A DNA stretch of 64,000 nt from Isoetes taiwanensis. Lineage: Eukaryota; Streptophyta; Lycopodiopsida; Isoetales; Isoetaceae. The notes below the pieces were generated by a model, which was not told where the DNA came from, ran no database searches, and saw only the letters and a list, made by a program, of their open reading frames with translations. How positions within the stretch are numbered: the first letter of the stretch is position 1; each line of letters opens with the position of its first letter. Location: the NCBI GenBank assembly GCA_021234155.1, contig JAJEKV010000046.1, positions 7,013,012 to 7,077,011 of the forward strand, read 5' to 3'. The position numbers and the translations under genes are program-made. Positions 1 through 11,512 of this stretch are shown here, piece after piece.

Positions 1-450
1 GAGATAAACATATTTTGGTAGAATAGAACCTTGGCTGGGCTTATCTACTCCTTTGTTTTACTTTGAGCTTGTATATGATTTTCAAAGATTGCTTGCCATT
101 TTATGCCAAAATCTAAAATGTTATTGACTGGTGTATAATCCTTGGGGCAATAAAATTACCAGATACATCTTTGAAACGGACCAGGTGAGGATCCAAACTT
201 TTGCCCTTGATCAACGTCGTCTCCACAGAGATTTCTTGAAAGCAAGCAATTTAGATTGTTTGCTTTTGCGACTGAAAGGAAAGACCCATGTGGAAAATGG
301 CAGGCTTTAAAAAATGCCAATATGAGATGGCCGCCAACGTAAAATATTATCTCTCATATACAGAGGGTAGCGCACTCATACTCTTCTTCAGAATGTAATG
401 AAACAGGAAGACAGTGAGCATCAAAAGGCAGCAGGACAGGAGAACCAAAA
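1..450. other. No gene recognised
   Basis: This AT-rich leader contains no open frame or motif I can assign. It lies downstream of the minus-strand FG-repeat exon, so part of it may be the 3' untranslated region or an intron of that gene. Confidence 0.4.
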
Positions 451-1592
451 TCAGTCATGTGAAGGGGTTAGAGTGTTAAAACCAGTTCCATTGGGTGGAC
501 ATGTTGCACCAGAAGGGAATGGGGCTGTGTGAGATGAAGTCGATGTAGGGCAAAAATGTGATGGAGCTAATGTCGTGCAGAAATGGGTTGAAGTAGGAGG
601 AGTTTGAGAACCAGAAACAGTTGTGAGGGGTGACATGGACCTGGCATCCAAAGTTGTTGGAGCAAGGGCAGCTGCAGGAGATAGAGAACCAGCACCAGCT
701 GTGTGAGATGGAATAACACTAGAAAGAGATGGAGGTGGCATAGTATCAAATGGAGCAGAGAAGAAGATGGCAAACCAAAAGCAGTTGTGCAGGATGATGG
801 TGATGTAGCACCAGAAAGTGATGGAGCAGATGTAGCACCAAAAAGAATTGGATGAACAGAAGAAGATTGAGAATTAGAAATACTGGGATTCAATAAAGGA
901 CATGTAGCATCAGAAAGGGATGGAGCTGGCATGGCACTTGGACATGAAGAACCAAAAAGAGTTATATGAGATAAAGGAGATATAGCACCTGAAATGGATG
1001 GAGATGATCTCGCACCAAAAGGGGGAGAAAGAGATTTTTGAGAACCAAAAACAATTTTATGGGATGAAGGAATTGTAGAACCAAAAGCACGTGAAGTAGC
1101 ACCAAACGGTGTTGACAGAGACTGGCCAAAAACAAAGGTAGATGAAGGGGTTATGGCAGGACACAGAGCTGAAGGACCAAAAGCGAAAGTAGATGAAGCA
1201 GCTGTCACACCAAAAGAAAATGGGGCTGATGTAGCACTAAAGGAAGTTAGAGAAGGCGGACAAAAGCCAGTTGTGCAAGAGGAAGGAGATTTAGCCGCAG
1301 ATGGCAAAGAAGGGGCTGCTTTCCTTTGTACAAATCTAAGGTCAATCAATCTACTGCCAAGTTGAGTCGTTGCAGAAGGGGATAGACGACTAAAACCAGA
1401 TATATGAGAAGGGGAGATAAGGGGTGGAGTTGATGTAGCACCTAATGGGCTGCTTGGAGCAAGAGAAGACAAAGAGGAATTTAAAACAGTCATGTAGGAT
1501 GAAGGAGATGTAGCACCAACATGGGACAGGTCACCTAACAGGCTGCTTGGAGCGAAAGAAGACGAGGAAGAGTTGGAAACAGTCATGTGCAT
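451..1592 (-). pseudogene. FG-repeat nucleoporin-like exon, frameshifted
   Basis: A long minus-strand frame runs from 1592 and is rich in Ser, Thr, Pro and Ala. It has about ten FG dipeptides, including FxFG forms such as STFAFG and STFVFG, separated by short repeats of the type GATSxPS. This composition is characteristic of the disordered FG domains of nuclear-pore proteins, which bind transport receptors in the pore channel. I infer a NUP1/NUP136-like or related FG nucleoporin, but no folded domain is present to name it. Near 754-770 the frame carrying FG repeats becomes hydrophobic nonsense, while the next frame continues the same Ser/Thr/Pro/GAT style to a TGA at 451. This points to an indel in the TCT-rich tract there, or to a small intron. 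The 5' part of the gene is not visible, because the segmental duplication begins right at its upstream edge. The ATG at 1592 may only be an internal Met. Confidence 0.55.
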
Positions 1593-2078
1593 TGTTCACC
1601 AACATGTACAACCTAAAGCAGGCATTTCGAACTTTTACTATTCTTATCGCACATTTATTGGAGGCTACATCAATGTCTACATCTTGAATGCACATGTTTT
1701 CATAGAATGAGAACAGAATTTGGTGGCCGGAAGGAAACTATCATGGATAAAAAGAGGCAGATCATTGGGACAATGGGAGATCGATCAATCAGTAGGACGC
1801 GGGGAAAATCTTTGAGCATAAAAAACACCCAGATTGGACACCTCAAACGAAATATTCTATGTCTAATGCTAGATACTTTACACACTTCATCTATTAGAAG
1901 GATTGTGCTCCAGTGGTACATACAAAAATATCAATCACAAAAAGACATATCTGAAAATTATTAGCAACAGCTTCTATCTCAAAAACTGCAAAAGAAGACC
2001 TCCTAGTTACTTTTAGTAACAAAACTGCAAATGAATAAAATGTATTTATCCCTCACTAAAAGATGACTTACTAGAAAC

Positions 2079-2330
2079 TTCATGTAAAATTCCTCGGATA
2101 CCTTTTGTCTGCATCTGCAAGATGCATTCTAATGGCAGAGAAATGAATATGAAGATATACAAGAACATCAAGAAAGTTCATGTAAAATTTCATTGGTACT
2201 TTTTGTCTGCATCTGCAAAGAGGCAATCTACTGGCAGAGAACGAATCCGAAGATGAAAAAAACACGAAAACTATAGCAAATCTCATAAGAAGATTCATGT
2301 AAAATTCCATTGGCGCATTCTATCTGCATC
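2079..2330. repeat. Threefold tandem repeat, ~95-125 bp unit
   Basis: Three successive units begin with TTCATGTAAAATT at about 2080, 2177 and 2297. Each continues with a TCTGCATC(T/C)GCAA block; the first two share a GGCAGAGAA block, and the third is cut short. Copy 2 keeps the same triplet at about 38278-38540, so the amplification predates the segmental duplication. Confidence 0.7.
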
Positions 2331-2802
2331 CGCAATAGCTAAAAAACAGGTAAAATCTTTCCTAACAGAACATCCATGAGTAGGAGATGGCACTCCAAGA
2401 GAATGGGAGCGTTGTAAGTCAAGTATAAGCAAGGAAAGAGACCGTGATTGAGACGGAGAGATTAGTAGTGAAATTCTCAGATTTTTGAATTCTAGTATGC
2501 AAAGTCCTCCCATAAACCTCAGTAACTCTCCTGGAGATTAAGCATCCTATTATAAATGATACAATAAGGAAATAGATTGCTTGGCCCAAAAATGATACAC
2601 AGTAGGCATGTGCTCAAAAGCAAGAGATACATCACAAGCAAACCAATCCAAAAGTTAAGATATGCTGCAAACAATTGTGTGATAGCAGAAGGAAGAGGCG
2701 GCAAACACACACACACTCGCACGCGCGTGTATGCACACACACACGCACGCACAAAGACACGTCCAATGCCTTCTCCGTCCATTTTTTTCAGGCATATCTA
2801 AT

Positions 2803-3045
2803 TTTCTTACCCCTAGATTTGTGAAAATGAAGATCCAATGGCATGAGATAATGCCATCTCATATTAGATGACATGGAGGCTCTAGTGGATAGGCTAGAAT
2901 TCCAAGAAAGGTTGTCGGCTTTCCTAGCCCTAGATTTGTGAAAATGAAAATCCAATTGCATGAGATAATGCCATCTCATATTTAGGTGACATGGAGGCTC
3001 TACGTGGATAGGCTGGAATTCCAAGAAAGGCGGTAGGCTTGGTTG
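2803..3045. repeat. Tandem duplicate, ~117-bp unit
   Basis: Two head-to-tail units run from CTAGATTTGTGAAAATGAA through the AATTCCAAGAAAGG block. Each contains the short inverted repeat ATGAGAT...ATCTCAT. The same pair is present in copy 2 at about 38980-39215. Confidence 0.75.
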
Positions 3046-3962
3046 GGCTTGACGTGCTAAAAAACAAAATGAAGTTATACATTGCACTTTAATAGATTAT
3101 TCCAAGCCCTTTTTAGATTTGCATTGAAGAACTCTTCTATTCCAAATGAAAAATTTAAGGACGTATATCGAGCTACTCAAGTTTGCGTCAAAGGACTAAA
3201 GGACTTGCATGCACCCTCGCTATTCAAGTTTGCATCAAAGAACTTTTGTGCACTCGTCTAGATTAAATGAAGAATTGAAGTGACTTGATTTTAACATTCA
3301 CAATGGAATCTACTAACAAGATTTTGATAAATGTACATACAAATATGCATATAAAAAATCATGAAATTACCTTTTATTAGTCAATAGTACGTCATAAGTA
3401 TCCCTTATGACATATGGCATTCATTCACTACATAGGATGAGAATCTCACTCATCCGATTCATTTTCAATATACATGACATATCATTCACCCACTTCTCCG
3501 TATACACTGACACATCATTCACCCACTATTCTCCATCTTATGATAGCTAGTGAGTTTTGAACCTTAGTACCAACCTAAAATTCTACACCCAACCTAAATG
3601 TCTAACCACCATAGACCACTACCATAATAAGTATAATACATATTGTCATAATATAACTAGGGACGAACATGAATGCTTTCCCCGGAAGGGGAGGATATTC
3701 GTCCCAATGTGGCATAACACATTCATCTCCATTAAAAAGGACATGGCGTGGAAGTACCCAACCATTTGACAAAGTGAAGTCACCATCCTTTTTAAATAAA
3801 AGTTCTGTTTGAACATTGCCATATGGCCCTGCACTTAATAGCATATCATTGTAGTACTTGATTCCCCAAAACATAGCTGCATCATCTGTTAGAAACAATT
3901 TATAGGTTATTTCAATTTCATAGAGAGAACAAATTAAACCACCATTTTGCTACTTACATTTT

Positions 3963-4084
3963 TTATATGGTCCATGGGGTATGGGATAAAGCCTGGAAAG
4001 GTTGGGGCCCATTGGATAACGATTTCCTTGAAGGATCCGCCCTTTTGGTGCGTTGGTTATCACTAGAGGTGCTAGTGCGTAACA
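3963..4084 (+). repeat. TRIM left LTR (122 bp)
   Basis: This is a direct repeat of 4174-4295 with only a few differences. Its terminal TG is mutated to TT, and its end ...GTAACA is intact. Confidence 0.9.
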
Positions 4085-4086
4085 TT

Positions 4087-4100
4087 TGGTATCAGAGCCA
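4087..4100 (+). promoter_or_regulatory. Primer-binding site (tRNA-iMet type)
   Basis: TGGTATCAGAGCCA lies two bases after the left LTR. It is the standard plant LTR-retrotransposon primer-binding site complementary to the 3' end of initiator methionine tRNA. Confidence 0.93.
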
Positions 4101-4156
4101 AGGTTCAATTCCTCGTGGCAACATTGATGTGTTCCACATGCTTGAGGGCAAGCATC

Positions 4157-4173
4157 TCGAGGAGGGGAGGAAT
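4157..4173 (+). promoter_or_regulatory. Polypurine tract
   Basis: The run GAGGAGGGGAGGAA immediately precedes the right LTR, in the place expected for plus-strand priming. Confidence 0.85.
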
Positions 4174-4295
4174 TGATATGGTCCATGTGGTATGGGATAA
4201 AGCCTGGAAAGGTTGGGGCCCATTGGATAACGATTTCCTTGAAGGATCCGCCCTTTTGGTGCGTTGGTTATCACTAGAGGTGCTAGTGCGTAACA
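4174..4295 (+). repeat. TRIM right LTR (122 bp)
   Basis: It begins TGATATGG and ends GTAACA, the canonical TG...CA ends. It is followed not by the flanking gene but by 48 bp of inverted LTR sequence. Confidence 0.9.
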
Positions 4296-5725
4296 TTTCC
4301 CCAACCTTTCCAGGCTTTATCCCATACCCCATCGACCATATCAATTTTCTATCATCTTCTTGCAATTTCGTATAGTTGAAGCTAAATGAATTCAAGAGAT
4401 TGTCAACATTTGGATGTTGAATGACCAGGTTCCAATTAGTATGATTCTTAAAGCTTCGATTTGTTATGGTCACTATTACTCTCCAATAGCCATAGTAATT
4501 GGACTTTACATGCCAATGAACCTTGTTAGGGCACATATCCTTTGAGCAATATAATTGTGGTATATTTACATTTGGGTCATTACTAAAGCCAGGAGAACCT
4601 ATTTTCATTCCTTTTCTGTCCATGCACAAAGAATATACGTCATCAACTAAAAAATAAATAGCAACGTAAATTGGAGGTTACCCTGAGTAGCACATGGTGG
4701 ACTATCATGTGTCATCTTTGTTTGAGTGTAGGAACACGAGCAAGCACATTCAGGACACGAATAGATGATGTCGTGGTAGAATGTAGAATATGAAACACAA
4801 CATGAAGGTGCCTTGTTTGCTAGGGATGGTACAAATCTACAAGTGACATTCCAAGTTCCTGCACATACATACATGACAAGAAGTAAAGAAACAATATATG
4901 GTTATAAATCCTAAAAAGACATTATAGCATTTCTATAACCTATATAAAAGTCTAGATGAAAAATAAAAGGGTACCAACTTAGAGCTTGAGTGAATCTCCG
5001 TCCATCTGGAGCAGGAAATAGACTAGATTGGACTATCATAGCTGGGCTGCATACATAGCCCATTCCTAGACCAATGGTAAAGTTAGTTGGAGGAGTAACA
5101 GTAGCATTATTTGTCCCTGGAATGTTGCCTATTGTGATCTGAAATGCAGCTTGAGAGTTGATAGGGTCATGTGTAACTGTTGATAACACTCCACTTCTAC
5201 AACAATTGGCCACTCTTAACTCATCCGGCGCGTCAAGTAATAAATCTACTATTGTTGGACTTTTCTTGCAACAATGTGGAATCCGTCCTTTGAAATGTGA
5301 ACAATCTCCTTGCATTGAGGCTTGAGCTCCTAACATTTCCCATATTACTTCTCTTCTAGTCCATGTCCATCCTAAAACCCATCCGGGCAGCTCAATATGC
5401 CTGTATTGTTGGTTGTTCACCAGTCTTACTTGTGCCTACCAAAGTGTTGGTTAATGATATAGAGAAGATAAAATAAACAATAAGAGATCACTTACAATGT
5501 ACCCGTCTTCAGTCCAAGACATTATGTCCCACTTGATTGTGATGTTTCCATGTATATCAAGTGCTAATAAGATTGCAAGTGTGTAAGATAGAGATCAGAA
5601 TTAGAATCAACATACAACAAGAAATTATAACAAGGATTACCGTCTAATGAACTCGCATCAGAAGAGAGAACATGAGGTATGCAACTAAATAAGAGGAACA
5701 ACAAGAAACCCAAGAAGTTGCTCAT

Positions 5726-6996
5726 GCTTTTTCCTAGCACGCTTTCATTGATTCGATGAGAAATCTATTTTGAAGGAAAAATAGTTTCCCTTGCACCGCT
5801 TCTGTTTTTAGAAAAGGCATGTTTGAGTCGAAAAGCTGATGATATTTTTGTGGTCAGCTAATAATAACCAAATTTATTCTTAGTGTTCCATTTTTTGCGT
5901 CCCTTTAAATATCGAAGGTACATATACGAGTATTCGGATGTACGAGTATATACGCGTATTTGGTTAGGGTTTGGAGCAACATTCCGGCAGAGGTCGCTAT
6001 TTATTCCGGCCACTACAGGAAGCCGACAGAGGATAGCGAAGCAGTTATAGCTTCCTTGTTAATCAAAGAGGCGGAAGCAATTCTACCGTCTTTGCCTGCC
6101 TTTTTTCCTGTTACTATATCTTACTTTGGGGCTCCATCAAATCTGGGTTTTTGCTGCCATCTGGGAGCTTTTGGACACAACCCATCTTCGTGTAAGTTGT
6201 TCTTAGAACCTATGAGCTAAATTGTGAAACCGATGATTCCGTTTGATTTGGACACAATCATTCTTTGTATGATAACATTGAAAGCGGGGCTAAAATAGGA
6301 ATATGCAATGGGAAGCTAGGGTTGGAATATGCCGACATTGAAATTAAGCAGCTTAAAACAGCTTCATTGCTGTTTCTTAGACTAGCATAAGACCACCTAA
6401 ATTTCTGATGTTAGGGAATAATAAGCTCGCATTCCGTTGCTCCTCTAGAAACAACTATTTTACCGTCTTGGTTATGTCTCATATTTCGTGGGAAGACAAT
6501 TCATATTGTGACCTTTCTGTTAATACGGTGCAGCACTATACACAGATTCAATTAAAGGAGCAGCTGTTGAGGCCTAATATGCAGAGCACCATATAACCAG
6601 ATGGATTCAGGGCGTTTTGTGCTTCAGCCTCCAGGATGGGATAATAGCAGCGTACGCTACAGAAATTGCTTTTTTTATCATTAATCTCCTCTATGGGGGT
6701 TGCATCCAACAGTAATGGATCATGTGCTTGTCCTCCATGCATCCTCCACCTTTGATAACAGGAAGAAGACAGGAACAGAAGGATATGGATTTCAAAGAAA
6801 GTTACCACATATTATTCTTGGATGCTGACTTCCCTTTATTCTTTTGGATGCACAGGTTTTGGAGGGCTATGAATTTACCACGACCCAAATCTGAGGTATT
6901 GGAAACCTAACTCGCTTAATTCATTCTACTTATTGCCAGGTGTAGGCATTCCTTGTTGCTTCATAGTGAAGTTCTATTCATTTTCTTGCCATTGTT
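5726..6996. other. Upstream region of COBRA-like gene; no assigned gene
   Basis: This includes the probable 5' flank of the COBRA-like gene and then plus-strand sequence resembling a transcribed leader: a TTTGGTTAGGGTTTGG stretch at about 5958 and a possible splice donor (GTAAGTTG) near 6192. It is duplicated at about 41500-42786. Short open frames here differ by indels between the copies, so they are unlikely to be under coding constraint. It may be the 5' UTR and intron of the small ORF at 6997. Confidence 0.4.
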
Positions 6997-7174
6997 ATGG
7001 CTAGACATCCTTTTGTTGCTTGGAACAGGAATGGTGGAGCTTTTGGAGGACCTTTTCGAGACGAAGATGGCTATGGTAGAATACCATACACTAGGGAGGC
7101 TATGTACGAAAGGGGATGCATACCCAGCAGCTTCAAATGTTATTGGACATTGGCCTCATATAGGCTACTTGTAG
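6997..7174 (+). pseudogene. Small ORF of unknown function, frameshifted in copy 1
   Basis: The frame starts ATGGCTAGACATCC and encodes a small soluble, Gly/aromatic-rich peptide (MARHPFVAWNRNGGAFGG...). In copy 2 the same frame is open for 58 codons and ends HWPHIGYL (42787-42963). In copy 1 an additional G in a GGGG run (about 7102-7105) shifts the last ~20 codons, and the original stop at 7172-7174 falls out of frame. I do not recognise the family. No membrane segment or Cys motif is visible. It could be the last exon of a larger gene whose upstream exons lie in 5950-6990. Confidence 0.4.
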
Positions 7175-8217
7175 ATAGGCTTATGTGCACACTTTGCAGA
7201 TAGGCTACTTGTACCAAGTCCATTGATACCAATAGTATTTGTACGGTTTGTATAACTGCTACTATGAACGAATCATACCAAGGTACTCAGGTAGGTTATC
7301 CAAATTGATGTTACCAAATTTCAAAAAATGCACATAGCTTATCGAAAGTGAAGTCACTATTTCCCAAAAAATATACAGAGTGCCAAAAAATGTACAAAGT
7401 TTCGCCTGGTTATCGTTCTGCTCTCACAGAGTCAGAATCACAGTTGTTAGGTCACTACACAAATCATACATCGCTCACCCATTGTGATAAACTCCAGAAG
7501 CCATCCACCAGATTGGACAAGAATTCATCCTCGATCACCTCGGCATTCCTCGATCACCTCGGCATTTGTAGCATTCGAAGTCACGGAAAAGATGAAACCT
7601 GAACAACTTGAACATAAGCTTCTGCTCTGCAAATACGACATTCCTCTTTACGGTCAGCACGTCGTTAAACCATCTCTCCTTGCAAATGATGCATTCAATA
7701 GAGTGTTCCATGCAATTAACGACAGCCGTCCAGGAAGCGTCCCGTGAGGCCTGCAGTATAGCAGCATGAATCAGTAGACAAGAACGAATGGAATCGGCAA
7801 GACAGGCTAATATCACCTGACTAACTGGCTTGCGTTTCTCATTGGCGAGCACGGCCTCGGCGCTGGAATTGATGTTCCCTGAACCTCGCGAGCTTGCCGT
7901 TTCAGTGGCCCTCCTCCCATTGCCGGCCCTTGATGGCCTCATATCGGGCGCCATAGCAGGCACAGAACTCCGGGTTCCTCTCCGACGAGCGAAGCTTTGC
8001 ATGCTTCAGAGAATGTCTCCGTCCCTGCGAGCGGAAAAGTTCAAATGACAGTCACATCACAGATAGGTAATGATGGATCTATTGCAGTTAATGATGGCTA
8101 CTGTTCGCCCTACAGTGTTGTATCTCTCACGACCAGTGTATATCTATACCTGTCTATATCCATACCAGCGTAATTCTATATCTAGCTATATCCATACGTA
8201 TCTATACCTATATTCTG
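7175..8217. other. Unassigned sequence between small ORF and satellite
   Basis: No gene is recognised. A minus-strand frame (7535-8002, with NEKRKPVSQVILACLADSI and MEHSIECIICKERWF) is open over its downstream two thirds in both copies (43324-43686 in copy 2), but the upstream part diverges through indels. It matches nothing I know. From about 8130 the sequence becomes TATAC-rich and merges into the satellite. Confidence 0.35.
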
Positions 8218-8441
8218 TATTTATACCTATGGTATGTGATTCCCACCCCTACCCATTCAGTATAAATACTCAAGGTATAAATACTTGGGTGATATTTATA
8301 CCCATGGTATGTGATTCCAAGCCCTACCCATGCATTGTCCAGATAAACCACTAGTTTGTGTTCAGATAAACCAACAACTTGTGTCCAGATTAACCACCAA
8401 CTTGTGTCCAGATAAACCAATGGGGTAGTCATTGCCATTGG
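8218..8441. repeat. Satellite array, copy 1, left part
   Basis: These are the first units of the GGTATAAATAC / TGTCCAGATAAACCA satellite that resumes at about 16228. The array is broken after CATTGCCATTGGG by the LINE insertion. Confidence 0.85.
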
Positions 8442-9483
8442 GTTTTGGGGAGCATAGCGATGACCAGATAAGTGTACCACCCGGAAATTAGATAAAGGTT
8501 CCTAGTGCATTAGTATTCTTTATCTATAAAAGATTAGATTAAGAACATGCCGTATTTCTGTCAAAGACGTTAGGAGATATAACAAGAACTGCCAGATTAA
8601 CTGAGCCTAACCATAACAGCGGAGTGCTAGATCTTAGTAAATGAAGATGGTAAACAGGTAGGATAGCAGGGGTGTGGAAAATGATCAGCGTGAACTAGTA
8701 TAAGTGTAGCAGAATAGAAATATGAAGACCCACAGATCAAGATTCCGGCTCCGGCGATGAGCGATTCAGAATTTCAAAATTTCAGAGCCGTTGAAGAAAC
8801 AGCCGTATGTCAGCCGTATGAGTAAGACATAGTAAAATACCATAAAATAAATAAAACAAAATAAAATGAAATAAAACTTTGAGAACCAGTAAAATTTAGA
8901 AACTAATTTGGAGAATAATTGGGCTTGAGACGTGGAATAATAAAATAGAACATCAGTAGACGCGGGACACATGGCGGGGTCGGAAGAAGGAAGAAAAACG
9001 TATGGACAATAGTTAAAATATGTAAACATATATAAAATATAAAGCGCCGGGAATTAGCGCGTATAAGTAAGCGTGACGGATAATAATAATCATGACAATT
9101 ACGGTAGCCATAATAATGAAATGCAAAGGAAATATGAGAAGGTACACATGGCGAAGTAATCGGTCAAGGATATGCGGCGAGGATTAGCGCATCTAAAAAC
9201 CCTGACGATAGGACAAGATCGGCGGCGTTTAAGGCAGGCGGCCGGAATTAATAAGGCGGGAAAAGCTGACAACTTTCGTAAACCCTAAACTACCCTAACA
9301 TCTATATAACAGTGAGGACGAAGGAAAAGTGAGTGTGAAGATCGTCTCCGGCTGCCCGATTGCTTCAGCACCTCGATTGTTCCATCGCCTTAGTGATTGG
9401 AATCCGGAGAATTAGGCCTAACAGGGGGAGCGCCACCAAAAAATCTCAGCCTCCGGCCCAGATCCCAGCTCTGAAGCAAAAGG

Positions 9484-9950
9484 ATGGACAAGAGTAAGGA
9501 CAAGGGTAAGAAAGTTTTGATTGATGTATGTGGGGAGGAAAAGGTCGGCAAGAAGCGCCCAAGCTCTGGCGCTCCAGGCAACCTCACGGTGCCTTTCAAC
9601 CCGGATTTAGAAGAGCTCAATCCTTGGTGCATCTGCTTTGGCGGGCCGAGGTGCTTAAGGCAGGTCTACCATCATGCATCGCTTCTGGCCGCTGCTTCAT
9701 TGCTTATCTTGTGGACCGAATTCATCATGCACGATCCATGCGAGATAGTGGTTATACTCTAGGAATGCCGGAAGTTCTCCGAGTATTGGGCGACAAGAAC
9801 GACAACATCGTAAGACGCCAAGACATAGATCGAACCATGCAATGCTGCTTCAACAGATTACAGTCCAAGCTGCTATACAAAGGTGCTCTAATTTCCAACA
9901 CAATCTGGCGATATGTGATGCTTGGGAAGTCCGAGATCTCATCATTGTGA
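9484..9950 (+). pseudogene. Possible LINE ORF1 or captured reading frame, frameshifted
   Basis: An ATG at 9484 opens a Lys-rich frame (MDKSKDKGKKVLIDV) that appears to shift near 9600 into a frame running to 9950 (containing RIHHARSMRDSGYTLG and LSKLLYKGAL-like text). A TATATAA box lies near 9303, about 180 bp upstream, so this may be the promoter and first ORF of the LINE or of an element nested in it. I recognise no family and no zinc knuckle. Confidence 0.3.
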
Positions 9951-10950
9951 AAAAACCCGTTGATTTTCGTCTTAGGGGCACATATAGTGAGAAATGGAAA
10001 AGGTCCGTAAGATGGGGAACCGCCTTGGGAAAAAAACCCAAAAATTAGTCTTTCCTCCCAAGAAATAGGGATGCATGTCGTGGTTTTTGGTCCTACCTTT
10101 TCTTTCTATTTTTGTTTTAATCTATCGTGTCTCGTTATGTCCTGTTTTTTGTTTAAGATAAACCAAGATCAGATCAGATTATCTAGAGCCAAAGAACGAC
10201 ATTAATGAGGCGGAGGCCGCCAAGAATATATATATAATAGATAATTCCGATCAGAAGAGGTTACGACGGCAGAGAAAAGAAGAATGCATAGATGAAGAGA
10301 AGAAGAATTAACTATAGCTGAAGGCCTGAACATGATGTTAATGTAGTGGTGTTAATGTAATGTGTTGATTATGTAATACCTCCATGGGGAGAAAATTTCA
10401 ATGAAGGCGCTTTTGAAGTAATGGTTATCAAGGGTAAAGTAGCCTCAATAAAATCAATAAAATCAAATGAATCTAAAGTAATATATGTTACCGACATAAT
10501 TAGCTTCAAGGTACGACTCTAAAAATCGCCTCAATGATGAAATGATCCTGATCCATAGCATACCACACAAAGACAAGGCACGGATATATGGGAAGTTATA
10601 AACAGTTACCTGGAAGGCTACTAAGGGAGTTCACAACTGGTAAGTCCCACCAGCAGATATATATACAAACAGGAAAGCATTACAGGAGACACCGGGCTTC
10701 AGTGGGCAATAGAACACAACAGAACACAATGGATAACATGCGAAATTAGACAAACTGGATCATATCATGGGAGACATCTACTGGGAGTGAGAAGGTGGCG
10801 AACGCACCAAAAAAGGAATACAAGTGGAGGGGCAACACATATTGGACAGATAGGCAAGGAACAGGAATAATTGGTCACACGGAACCGTGCGCCGAGAAAC
10901 ACAAACAAAATGTGATCAACGGGGAACAAACAGAGAAACGAGGGAACATC

Positions 10951-11250
10951 GAGTAAAAGGAGGACCGGGGCAAGATATCGGGACGGAGAGGCTATGCCTC
11001 CCCGCATACCGATAGCGAGGGGCTAGACCCACCAACCGTAACCCGACCACCAAAAACTCATTAGCGCTGGGGGGCGGCATATGACTTATTTAGAGAGGTA
11101 TGGAGAATACCTCGCCATCGCTTTTCTGTCGGCCAGAGTAAAAAGGTGGACGGGGGCAAGTTACGGACACGGCGAGGCCAAGCCTCCCGTGCACCGTGAT
11201 AGCGAGGGCTAGACCCACCAACTGGTACCCGGACCACTAAAACTCATTAT
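10951..11250 (+). repeat. Duplicated LINE leader monomer
   Basis: Two diverged direct repeats (about 10951-11063 and 11136-11250) share GAGTAAAA, GATAGCGAGG, GCTAGACCCACCAAC and AAAACTCATTA in the same order. Tandem 5' monomers acting as promoters are known from some L1 families; that role is inferred here. Confidence 0.65.
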
Positions 11251-11512
11251 AATACCGTATATCTCCTTATGGGCGAGATACCAACGTAATTAATGCAGGC
11301 AGACATATACCCAACTAAGCAGCCTCGAAAAACCCAAAAGGATCAACCCTGGGCAACGGACGAAAGAAGGTAAATGATAATAAAAGAGATGGACTAAAAT
11401 TAATTAGGTTTTAAAATTTGAAATTCAAATCAAAACGGTAATTACGAATAAAAATGCCGTTTAGAATTAGGGAATATATAGTCATAGTGGAGGACGACGG
11501 CTAGCTTACAGA

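Larger units (their letters stand above)
1593..3601. other. Repeat-rich stretch downstream of COBRA-like gene
   Basis: No gene is recognised here. An 85-codon plus-strand frame at 1707-1964 (starting MRTEFGGRK) is also open in copy 2 (37868-38146). It resembles no family I know, and its minus strand is also open, so coding is doubtful. The stretch holds tandem units at 2079-2330 and 2803-3045 and a CA/CG-alternating microsatellite at about 2702-2757, which in copy 2 is replaced by a (GCAC)n-like tract near 38846-38872. Confidence 0.5.
3963..4343 (+). mobile_element. TRIM-type miniature LTR retrotransposon with extra inverted LTR piece
   Basis: Two 122-bp direct repeats (3963-4084 and 4174-4295) are LTR-like. 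The second begins TGATATGG and ends GTAACA; the first begins TTATATGG, one base changed. The 89-bp interior starts two bases after the left LTR with TGGTATCAGAGCCA, the primer-binding site complementary to initiator tRNA-Met, and ends in the purine tract GAGGAGGGGAGGAA. There is no coding capacity, so this is a TRIM mobilised in trans. After the second LTR, 48 bp (4296-4343) repeat the first ~46 bp of the LTR in inverted orientation, ending CCATATCA. The whole insert is flanked by a 5-bp ATTTT duplication (3958-3962 and 4344-4348), and copy 2 shows the empty site. Confidence 0.92.
3602..5725 (-). pseudogene. COBRA-like protein gene (COBL), copy 1, disrupted
   Basis: COBRA-like proteins are plant GPI-anchored cell-surface proteins needed for oriented cellulose deposition. 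Six exons fit GT-AG rules with consistent phase: 5641-5725, 5496-5563, 4979-5435, 4682-4858, 4344-4646 and 3602-3885, together 457 codons, which is the usual COBRA length (about 456). Visible family features are an N-terminal hydrophobic signal peptide (FLGFLLFLLFSCIPHVLS), GNITIKWDIMSWTEDGY, QQYRHIELPGW, QGDCSHFKG.IPHCCKK, the signature CCVS in the Cys-rich region, VHWHVKSNYYGYWRV and FNGDECVMP. A C-terminal hydrophobic tail (TICIILIMVVVYGG) fits a GPI-attachment signal. The start is the ATG at 5725, the only one placed before the signal peptide. A TRIM-type element (3963-4343) sits between the last bases of exon 5 and its donor GTAAGT. Reading through gives about 80 foreign residues, then a stop at 4105. 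Without that insertion the gene looks complete. Confidence 0.93.

Noticed and set aside
4085-4120. tRNA gene suggested by the GGTATCAGAGCC word
   Set aside because: It is only the primer-binding site of a TRIM; no cloverleaf or A/B boxes surround it.
3967-4375. Plus- and minus-strand ORFs through the TRIM as real genes
   Set aside because: They lie across LTR sequence and duplicated DNA; the empty site in copy 2 shows they are insertion artefacts.
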